A stretch of DNA of 28,085 nt. Source: Rhizaria sp. SCN 62-66 (taxonomy: Eukaryota; Rhizaria, unplaced). Within the stretch, counting starts at the first letter, position 1, and the number at the start of each line of letters is the position of its first letter. Below, one piece after another: positions 1 through 10,177 of the stretch. Location: contig MEDY01000391.1 of the NCBI GenBank assembly GCA_001724265.1, positions 1 to 28,085 of the forward strand, written 5' to 3'. A program made the position numbers and the translations under genes. The notes under the pieces were generated by a model. It was not told where the DNA came from. It did not search any database and saw nothing but the letters and a program-made list of their open reading frames with translations.

Positions 1-36
1 CCCCCTCCAAAACTTCACCTGCCTTCGTTAATCACC

Positions 37-2767
37 ATGAGCTTCCGGACAAATGCATCCGCGCGCATCTTTTTTCCCAAGGCCCGAGGCACTCGCAAGA
101 GCTATTACAAGCCCAAATCTGCGACTTCTCGCGCGACATCCCCACGTGTGCCTTCGTCGGGCTCTGATTCGGTCTCAGACCCAGACTCCCACTCCCACTC
201 TGACTCCGATTCCGATTACGACAAAGACAAAGACAACATGCGCGACGCAGACGCTAAGTCTCGGAAGACGCGCCGCCGCAAGCTGGCCTCATCCAGCGGC
301 CGCGCGGAAGCCCCTGTCGCTCAGCTGCACTTGCCTTCTCTGACTCAAGTCTCTCAACTACACGTAGCCTTTCTGACTCATGTCGCGATCACAAGCGCTG
401 GCGGGCCTATCAAGACGAAGAACAAAAACGCGGAATCAAGTAACGCAACTACGGCCACGGCCACAGCGGCTCTGCCTCAAGCAGCAGCCTATGTTGAGAA
501 CGCTTCTGGTAGCGCTGAGAGTAGTAGCAACAGCAGCAGTAACAACAGCAACCACAGCAGCTACGGCAGCAGCAGCAGCAGCAGCAACAGCAGCGCGTGC
601 GCTAGCGCTGGTGCCTATGACCAACTGTGGACGCAGACGTCTGCGTGGCAGCCGCAGCAAGCGAGTGCAAGCGCGGCCAAGTCCGTCGAGTCTGGCGAGT
701 CCGTCGAGTCTGAGCCGGCGCCAGAGACCGAGCAGCAGCGGCTGCGGCGGGAGCTCCTCGAAGCCGAGGATAAAGAGGGCTACTTGAGTCTCGGGGTGGA
801 CGTGAAGAAGGCTGCGGTTAATATCGAGGCCACGGTCGAGCTTGCCAGAGAGCGCCTGTACAACGTGGCTCTTGCTGAGTGCGAGGCGAGTGAGAAAAAA
901 CGTGACGCCGAACTTGCGTATGCGCGGTGTCAGACTGAGCTCAAGGCTGCCAAGCACTCGAAACACGCGGCGCATGCGCGTAAGGCAGCGGCGTTAAAGC
1001 AAATTGCGGAAGAGCGCAGTGCTGCAAACAGTGAGCTTGTGGCGGCTCGGAACGCTCTTTTAAAGGCTGAAGCTGATCTGAAGAGCGTGGAGGCTAAGCT
1101 GGAGGCGGCTTTGCCCGATCTTCGTCGTATGTCACGAGTTTTCACAAAATACCGAAGTAATTGTCATGCATTGGCAATGTGTTCCCATTTCCCATTTTCT
1201 CGCTATTTACTGTTCTGTATTGATATCATAGATTAATTTGATGCTTGCGCTGTTATTTTCTCATCATCTGACTCATTGTCTTCTGACATGCCTCTCTCAC
1301 ACACTTGACTGGTTCATAGGAGCACGGGCCCCCCTCGTTGCAGAGGAGATCGAAATGCTCACAACCATGCTTAAGACGGCTACTAATCAGCACTCAAGCG
1401 CAAGCTACGCTGCCATGGTTGCCCGCGCGCGCTTGAACAAAGCAAAGTGGCAATTTGATCCTGACGATGATATGACAGCGGCAGTGCGACGCGAATGGCA
1501 GAAGGCCGAGTCTTCGCGGTCTGATGCGAAGGCGTACGTGGCCTCCCTTAGGTCTCAGCTCAACCACGCACTGGACATGGAGGGCGCTCGGTCCTTCTCC
1601 GACATCTTTCTCGCGGGCCATAAGACGATGGCGTTCGACTCAACGTCGAAGTACTTCCACATTCTCGACGCACCCAAAGGTGCGTTCTTCCCCTTTGGCG
1701 GCGGCGAGAGTCCCAACGACGCGCCGGTGCAGCGCTTGCTTCTGCGCAAGTCACACAACGGTCTGTATAGTCTGCTCCTGGCTCAGCTGCGCGCGCGCAA
1801 AGCAGGCCAGGCAGGGGCGGGGCGAACGTTTCTCGTGCGCGGCCCGCCCGGTACTGGCAAGTCTGCGATGCTCAACTTGGTGTGGTACATTGCGCGGTTT
1901 AAGCTCGGCATGAATGTCATATGTCACTACCCCAACAACGACGTGCACCTTTACTGCGCCAACGATGATGCGTACAACCCTGTGGAAAAGCTCCGAGGCC
2001 AGGACGAGGCAAAGTGCTGGATGCTAAAGGAAGACACCGTATACCTTTTCGACTCTGGCAAGAACGGCAACGCGCCGATCTACACTGCGACGGGCAAAGC
2101 AATAAGCGTGCTTACAACCGCGCCGTACGTGGGGCACTATCGTGTGGTGTGTCAAACGGCGGTCGGTGGCATCGCTTGCGACAAGAGAGTGCATCCACTG
2201 TGGTCCTTTGCCTGGGAGACTGCGGAGATCACAGAGGCGTTCACACTCTTGCGCAAGGTGTACTCACCCCTAGTTGGCGAGGTTGTCGCGCGTGTCAAAG
2301 GCGACTTTAGATTCGCCCTTGAAACCGCAGACGGACATCACAGCACAGAGACTGTGCGTGAAGGCTTGAAGAATGCCGTTGACACGATTGGGGCGAAGGC
2401 ACTTGACGAGCTGAGCCATTGCAGCGACGCTGCAGGGTTGATTGATGCCCTGTATGTCGATAACAGCATCAGCACCAAGGCGTTCAAGAATGTGCACTGG
2501 CTCTTGACAATCGTGCCAACGCCAAGCAGCGAGGCTCCGATCGTGTGGTCGCCTCAGGCGTGGCTCGACGACAACTCACGCGGCGGCGAGCTGCACACTG
2601 ATGTTTGCAAGACACACGGATCAGCGTATGGGTGCCGCCACTTAAAGTGTAGCCTCGCCTGGGTGAACCCGGATGCTCCGCGGCTGCTTCGGAGCAAGTT
2701 CAGAACACCTGGAACTTCTTATAAGGTGAGCGCTATGATTGATTTGATATCAGGTGATGCTCAATGA
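37..2767 (+). CDS. Coiled-coil P-loop NTPase, Crinkler/RHS-like (two exons)
   Basis: Exons 37-1126 and 1320-2767; the 193-nt intron (donor GTATGT, acceptor CATAG) interrupts a codon after its first base, and splicing gives 845 residues. The ATG at 37 is the first in frame. Residues 1-225 are Ser/Asp/Ala-rich and disordered. About 228-500 is a heptad-rich, Ala/Glu/Lys coiled coil that spans the splice junction. A Walker A motif GPPGTGKS lies at 538-545 and a Walker B-like VYLFD at 604-608. They are followed by a Trp-rich PLWSFAWETAEI segment (about residue 656 on) and DFRFALE (about 692). This order of motifs (Walker A, short Walker B ending in Asp, W-x-x-x-E-I helix, R-F-x-L-E) resembles the NTPase of Crinkler and trypanosomatid RHS proteins; the family call is inference, the P-loop is seen directly. 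No C-terminal nuclease or kinase domain is visible. The ending after GTSYK may be incomplete, because a GTGAGC donor-like site lies at 2725. It could also be another STAND or AAA-like NTPase. Confidence 0.7.
1127..1319 (+). other. Intron of the P-loop NTPase gene
   Basis: Donor GTATGT at 1127 and acceptor TTCATAG ending at 1319. Removing it joins the coiled coil without a frame change (DLRR to ARAPL). Read through, the first exon would end at a stop at 1234-1236 after unrelated hydrophobic residues, which supports splicing. Confidence 0.85.
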
Positions 2768-3279
2768 AGCCAGATACAATTGATTGATGAATAAGACATG
2801 ACGTTTGCTAAAACACAACGAAAACAATACTGATTCTGTAGTAGTTCTCTCACTTGCATTTGACCATATCATAATCTCAAACACGATCAAAGGAAAACTC
2901 GCAGTTGTACGCGCTGTTGCGTTAAACTTGACGATAGCATGTGGTTGTGGGAGCTGTGGTTGCAATCGAACGATAAGATATGTGAAATGTGTATGGATAG
3001 ACGTTGTGCTCAGAAACTATGTAATAGCACTGCATTTGCGCAGACTAGAGTCACTAACTAACAAGCACCACTGTGTTGTGATGCTGTAAGTTTGAGTAAG
3101 ACGGACAAAATGTGAATAGGTAACAGTTTAGGATTGCTAAAACAAATAAATTGATCACTTATAAGAAGAGCTAAAAAATGCAAGAGAATAAATCATAAAT
3201 CAAAAAGAAAGTCTCGTAAGTCACAAGGTACAAGGTGGTTGCGAGCGACTGAGGGACTAAATGTAGTGTCAGTACCATA
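2768..3279. other. Convergent intergenic region
   Basis: AT-rich DNA between the 3' ends of the P-loop NTPase gene (+) and the transporter-kinase gene (-). AATAAA hexamers on the + strand at 3145-3150 and 3184-3189 could serve as poly(A) signals for the first gene. No convincing coding sequence, tRNA or repeat is visible. A further exon of the upstream gene cannot be excluded, but none was found. Confidence 0.5.
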
Positions 3280-6200
3280 TCACTGCATATGTTTCGCAAA
3301 ATTGGAACCAGCAGACTCAGTACCCGCATTATCACTCGCAACAGCAGCAGCATCAGCAGTTCCAGTCTTGGCACTTACATTGGCACTCGAATTAACAGGA
3401 CTCGGAGTGGCAATGTTGCCGTTAGAAGCGCTAATGCCAGGAGTCGCAGTATGAGGACTGACGCTCGCAATAGAAGTAGCAGCGCCAGAAGCAGCGCCAC
3501 TTGCAGTAGCAACAGCAGCAGGAGCAGCAGCAGCAGCAGCAGCAGGAGAGTTACTAATTGCACTCGAATTCGCCGCGATGGCTGGCGCAACAGCAGGCAT
3601 AGCAGCTGCTGTCACCGCGACAGTTGCCTTCTGCTGTTGCTGTTGCTGCTGTTGTAACGCAAGTAGACGCTGATGCTGCTCCTGCTGCTGCCGCAGCTGC
3701 TGCTGTTGTTGCTGGAACAAGAGCTGCTGCTGCTGATGCTGCTGTTGCAATTGCTGCTGTTGATGCTGTTGTTGCTGCGAGTAATAGTATTGTTGTTGTT
3801 GTTGTTGTTGCTGCTGCTGCTGTTGCTGCGTCTGTTGCTGTTGTGCGCTAGGGTTCAACAGAGGGGTATTGCTGTTGAAACTCCCAGTAACGCCCATATT
3901 GCCGTTGAACTGGCCGCCGTAGCTATAGTTATTCCCGCCGTAAAAGTTATTGTTTGTCGCAGCAGCGGATGCGGCAGCAGCAGCGGCGGCAGCAGCGGCG
4001 GCCGAGGCGGCGGCGGCAGAGGTCGCAAACAGACTGAACCTGTTCAGGCTCGTCGTGCTATCGCTCTCGAGCTCTCCTTCGCGGATGTAATCAAATCCTG
4101 GGTAATGGAGCTCGCTGCCGCGCGGCATCTCATAGTGGAACAAGTCGTACTGAGAAGAGGCGTTTCGACTGGCCACGACGGCGGTGTTGGCGCCGGCATT
4201 ACCGCCGCCGCCGCCAGCGGAAGTGAGAGCGTTCGAGTTCGCGCTATGCCCACTGTTGGCCGCATTGCCACCGCTGCCGCCGCTGTTGTTGATGGCGTTG
4301 TTGGCAGCGGCCTTGTTGGCGGCGGCGACCAGCGCCGCGGCCGCCGCCTCCGGCCGCGTCTGCTGTAACCAGGCGTGCTTCTTCGCGGCTTCCTCGACGG
4401 CGACCGCCTCGGCCCAGTCCTGGGGGTCAAACGCTGGCGGCGTGGCCGTGAACTGCGCGTCGAAGTGGCTCGCATCCTCGTCAGACTGCAGCGGGGGCTC
4501 GAACGGCGGCCGCAGAGACCGGTTATGCACAGCGTCCCAGTCCACGAAGGCGAAAAACGCGTGTGAGCGCAGCGCTTCGGCTGTGCGGAGACGCTTGCGG
4601 ACGTTGCGCTCCAGCAGCCCGCGGAGCAGGGATTGGGCGGCCGGGGTCAGGTAGGGCGGGATGCGGAGCACGTCGTGCATCGTCTGAAATGACAAAACAC
4701 AGAATTTAAAGGATATATCGCGGTGTGAGAGAAAATTAACAAAGGATATAGCAACAAAGGAAAATTAAGCACCAGATTGTAAAATTTCGATTCCAATGGA
4801 TATATGTCGTCAAAAGTTATGTTTTAGATACTGACCTTGTGGTAGAGCCGCTCTGGGTTCTGGTGGTAAAACGGCGGCTGCCCCGTCAACAGCTCATAGA
4901 GCACGACGCCCAGCGAGTAGAAGTCGGCCGCCTTGCCGTGGCCGGCACGTGTGACGACCTCTGGCGCCAAGTACTCAGGGGTGCCGACGAAGGAACGCGC
5001 GGTGTAGTTGTCGGGTACGTTCTCTTTGGACAGACCGAAATCGGTGAGAACGACGTTGCCGGCGGCGTCGAAGAGGATGTTCTCTGTGGGGAGGCAGCAA
5101 AACAGGCGCACAAAGCAAGCAAGAGAGGGATTAAGAGTGAGTAAGTTGTGTTGTGTCAGCTTCGTAACAATCACACAGAGATAACGAAAAAAGAACATGC
5201 TTCAAAAACCGTGATATTATGAAGTGAAATGAAATGCTATGTTTTGGTCGCATATATAGGATATATAAACACGTACCAGGCTTGAGATCGCGGTACACAA
5301 CGTTACGGTCGTGCAAATACTCCACCGCTGCGATGATTTGACAAGCGTAAAAACGCATCTTATGCTCCTGGAAGGGACCCGACTTCGTCAAGTGGTAGTA
5401 CAGCTCGCCGCCGGGGCAGTAGTCGATCAGCAAGTACAGGTTGCGGCTCGTTTGGAACGCATACCGCAGCTTAACCACAAACGGCGAGTCTAACCGTTCG
5501 AGCAATGTGCGCTCGGTCTTCGAGTGCTCGATTTGACCGCGGCTGCGGATGTCCGACTTGCGCAGCACTTTCATCGCGTAAACTTTGCCCGTTGCTCGGC
5601 GGCGCACCAGCAGCACCTGCAAGCAAGTAGGCGCACAAATGAGAAGAGTTAAAAGAAAAGTTTAGAGAATAGTATTTTCAAAATAAGATGATGTGACTAG
5701 GAAACGTATGAATAGTGTAAATATGAAATAAAAAATACTCACATATGAAATATTTGCGCAATAAATGTTAATATACGCGAGATAGACCGCGTTTTGTTAA
5801 GACAAGAGAGACGTACCTGACCGAAGCTGCCTTGTCCGAGCAGCTTCAAGGGGATAAACGCCGTCAGCAGCGGCGGCAACGGCCCCGGCGGGCGTGGCAC
5901 CAGCGTTGGCAGCAGCGGCAGCGCGGCGGCCGCAGCGGCGGCGGCCGCGGCGGCGGCGGCGGCGGCGATGGCGGTGTTGATGACGGTCGTTGAGGTGGAG
6001 GAGAGGAAGCTGCTGGCGTCGGTCAAGGTGGGGAAACGGGGCTGAGGCTGGAACAGAGTCACCTGCTGCTGCAACTGCTGCTGTTGCTGCTGCTGTTGTT
6101 GTTGTTGTTGTTGTTGTTGTTGATGTTGATGTTGCAGCAGCTGTTGTTGCTGCTGGAGCTGGAGCTGCGTAAACGCAGCGGCGTCATTGCTGCCGGCAAA

Positions 6201-6993
6201 CATCTGGGCGTTGGCATTGCCACCAAAATTGGCACTCATCACAGTATTGCTCATCATGTTCGCGTTGTTGTTGTACGGCACCATTGCGCCTGACTGCTGC
6301 TGAAGTGGGATGAAAGGATTACTGCTGAACTGAGTCGTATTGTTGTTATTGTTGTTGTTGTTGTTGTTGTTGTTAGCGCTGGTATTGCTCGCAGAACTGT
6401 TGATGTACGGGTTAACCACGGTGAATGGACTTGCGACTGTTCCTGCTGCTTGAGCGGTCGTGGCCACTAGAGCATTGCTCGAGCTAGGATAAACACCAAC
6501 AGAGCTTGCGCTCAAGGTGTTACCGTTATTCGCAGCAGCAGCGGCAGCAGCAGCGGCGGCAAATGCATTGTTGCTGTTATTGTTATTGATAATAACAGCA
6601 TTGTTTGCATTGGTAACAAACGGCATCGACTGATGTTGCTGCTGTTGCTGGAAGTGACTGTGAGCACCGGCACCAGCAGCGCCGCCAGTGTAAATACCCC
6701 CGGGCATGTAAGTACCCTGCGCGAAGTGGCCGTGAGCGCCAGGGGCACCGCCGATAACCACCGCATTGTTCGCATTACTCAGCAAATACGGGTTGGCAGT
6801 CGCAACATGACTCACCGTAACCGCGGCATTGTTGTTGTTACTAGCCAGATTATTGTTATTAGTGTGATTATTCTTAATATTGTTGTTGTTGTTATAGGAG
6901 GACATGCTGCTATTGCTCGTGCTGCTGCCAACGCCGACAACGCTGTTTGCGTTGTTAGCAGCAGTGGCAGTGGGGTTGCTGCTGGCGCTAGCA

Positions 6994-7025
<32 letters not shown>

Positions 7026-10000
7026 AAGAAGCCGCTGGTAGCTGCTGCTCGCCGCGTTGGCCCCGCCGTTGGTGTTGTTGGAGATGATGCTGCGGATGCC
7101 GCTGCCGGCGGCGCTGCCGACGACGCTGACACCGCTGCTAACAGCAGCAGCAGCAGCATTGCCAGCACCAGTGCCTGTGTTGGTCACTGCCGTAGAGGTG
7201 CCATGAGCTGAGGCGCTTGCTTGGTGCTTTTTGTTGATATTTTGCCAAACTCCCATGACAACAGGGTTATTGGTGCCACCCTGATTCGCGGACGCAGCAG
7301 AAGCAGCAGTGGCAAGGCCGCCAGGAGTGCTCGCAGTGGCATTGGCAGTGTTCATAACGGGCATATGCGCGGTTTGGAGCAACTGCTGCTGTGTCATGTA
7401 AGCACCCTTACCCGGGTAAGTAGACGGTGTAAGGGCCCGCGGGTCGGAGGCGTCTAAGTACACCCCGGCGGCGTTGGTACTTACAACACCGTAAGCATTG
7501 ACGTTGCCGTTGACTGCAATCGTCGTGAAAGAGGTATTCATTGCCGCCTGAGTGCCATTCATGTGCTTAGGATTAGCAATAACACTCGTGTTAGAGGCAG
7601 CAACAACAGTTTTGCTCATGTTAGTGTTAGCATACGCAAAGTTGTTGTTGTTGTTGTTGCTGTTATTCGTAACGTGCTTGTTGTTGATGTTGTTAGCGTT
7701 GAGCTTATTCAGGCGAATGCTGTTGTTATACTCAGCATTGCTCACGAGACCGAGGTTGTTGTTATTGCCCATCCCAGCAACAGTACTGTTGTTGACGTTG
7801 TTGTGGACGCCATCCTCCTCCTCATCGTCGTCGTCGTCGTCGCCGTCGCTGTCGCCATCGCCGTCGCCGCTTAAGCTGCCGGTGTCAGCATCACCGCCGC
7901 TGCCGTTGCCGCCGCGGTTGGCGTCGCCGCCGCGGTTGGCGTCGCCGCCGCCGCGGACAACGACAACGCCGGCGGCGTTCGTCACCAAGCCGTGCTGCTG
8001 CTGGAGCTGCAGCTGCTGGAGCTGCAGTTGCTTATGCTTGCTCAAGTTCGGAACAACGACAACGCCGCCAGCACCGCTAACAACGTTTTGGTTATTCCGG
8101 TAATGATTAATGTTGTTATTGTAACCGTTAAACCTGTTATTATTGTTGTTGGTGGTGTGGGCAACAGCTGCATTCTCCTGCTGTGTCACCGCGCGGGTAT
8201 TGTTGGCATTGGCAGTACTGAGATTATTGCTCTGTTGCTGTTGCTGTTGCTGCTGCTGAGTAGTACTACTTAGACCTTCGTACTTCGCCGCACCAGGAGC
8301 GTATCCGCTCAAGATATCAACCAAGAACAGGTCGCTCACGACGCTCATCGCCACAGCGACGGGCTGGTGGATCCAATTCGTCACAACCAACAGCGCAAAC
8401 GTGCCAGTAAACGCCAAACAAGTCGCCTTCTCAAGCACAACAAGCCGGATAATGTCCACATACGGGATCTGCGTCGACCCCCAAGCCGTGAGCACGGCAA
8501 GCAGCAAGCATAGTGCCTGCTCCGCGGGCGTCAACTGCCACCCTTGCGAGTGCGCGAGGAACGCGATCGACAGCGTCAGCGTGATGGCGTGCGAGTCCAA
8601 GTTAAGCCGCGTGCCGATTGGCAGAATGAACTTGGCAATCCCGGGCCGCAGTCCGAGGTCCGCGATCGCGCACCGCACCGTTTGCGGGAGCGTCTGGACC
8701 GAGGACGAAAGAACAACGGCCGAGCGGGCAGCTGGGAGCGCTTTGATCAGGATGCGCCACGGATTACGGCGTTTGCAGCCGGAAGCGACGAAGTGGAGGA
8801 TAGGCAGCACCACGAGCGTCTGCACTGTGATTGCTAACAAGACGGAGACTAAGAAGAACACCATGGCTTCCGCAGTGTTCGTGGCGTTGACTTGCGAGAG
8901 TTTGGGCACGAGGAGAGAGAAGATGGCGAAGGGAGCCAGACGGACAGCGATGTTTTGGATGCGGCGGACAATGTAGGCAACTTCCTCGATCACGCGCAAC
9001 AGCGGCGACGAATGCGGGGCGCGGATGCTGAGGCCGATGCAAAACGCGATGAATACAATACCGAGCAAGTTATCCGTCGTGGCTGCAATGAGGCCGTTGG
9101 TGGGGAAAATCTCCCAGAAGAGGGACTCAACTTGCTGCGACGCGGTGGCCGTGTTGTCAAACGGGCCCGTCCGCGCGCTCACGAGTGACGACGACGACGT
9201 GTTGTTATAGTACGCGTTGCTGTCGTCCAAGTCGGGCAGCACGTCGAACACGGGGGCGTAAGACAGCATCACGGTGTTGATGACCGTGAGCACGACGGCT
9301 GACGCCAGCACCACGGTCGTGATGTAGTACGCGTAGGTCATGTTGAAGAAACGGCCTCCGCCCTGGAAGCCGCGGAACTGACTCACCGCGATGACGATAT
9401 TGGACAGAACCAGCGGGAGGACGAGTAACCGCAGCACGCGCAGCCACAGGAAACCGGGGAAAGAGATCACTTTCATCACAGTCCACAAAGGGGTCTGAGA
9501 CGGGGTGATGGCGCCGGAGCTGACGCGGACAATAACGGCCACAAATAACGCAATCAGGGCAACAAACACCAGTAAAGGAGTGCCGGAGAGTAGGTTGAGA
9601 CTGGAGCAACCTGCTTTAAGGTCGGCAAAGGTCTCAGAACAGCACACTTCGCCATCGTTGTTGTCGCCTCCGTCATCGTCCCCGTTGTCTTGAGGAGAGT
9701 TTTCGTGACCGTTTGCGCTGTTGTTGGTGGTGGTAAGTGCGACCGTGAGTGTCGTCGCATTATTGCCATTGTTGTTGTTGTTGTTGTTCGCGTTAGAGCC
9801 TATGTTGTGGCGACGACGACTGCGCTGCTGTTGCGACGAGTGCGCGTTAGAACCAGCGATTGCATGACCGTGCGCATTACCTTGCGCAGTATCGGTGTTG
9901 ATGTGGGCGCTAACTCGAGCGCTCGTCATGTGGTGATTGCTCCCGCCCATGTGACTATGACCATTATTGTTGTTGTTATTGCTGCTGCTGCTGTTAACCT

Positions 10001-10140
10001 TGAGCGCAGTGGTGAAAGCGTGCCCATCTCCTCCTTGCTGCCGCGCGCTACTTAGATTGTTGTCGGGGGAACTTAGAACCAGCGAGTTGATGTCACTGAG
10101 ATGGTCCTGCTGTTCCTGCTGGGACATCAAAGCCATCGCT

Positions 10141-10177
<37 letters not shown>

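Noticed and set aside
436-975. Minus-strand ORF of 179 codons opposite the NTPase gene
   Set aside because: It is antisense to a Ser/Ala-rich coding exon with strong frame and splice support; its own peptide is Leu/Arg/Ala/Val-rich with no domain.
3673-4368. Plus-strand Leu-rich ORF
   Set aside because: It is the antisense reading of CAG/CAA (Gln) codons of the kinase tail, which give CTG/TTG (Leu) on the other strand.
5084-5816. Kinase introns 1 and 2 share TTTGTGCGCCT near their 3' ends (possible introner elements)
   Set aside because: The shared word is only 11 bases and the remaining intron sequences do not align, so common origin is not supported.
7900-7952. Tandem repeats considered as CRISPR or tRNA-like structure
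   Set aside because: Units are 18 bp, in frame and coding, without spacers; the organism is eukaryotic.
5739-8270. Possibility that the transporter and kinase are separate adjacent genes
   Set aside because: The frame remains open without a stop for about 800 codons between the domains, and no promoter-like AT-rich gap separates them; kept as the refuting test in the main finding.
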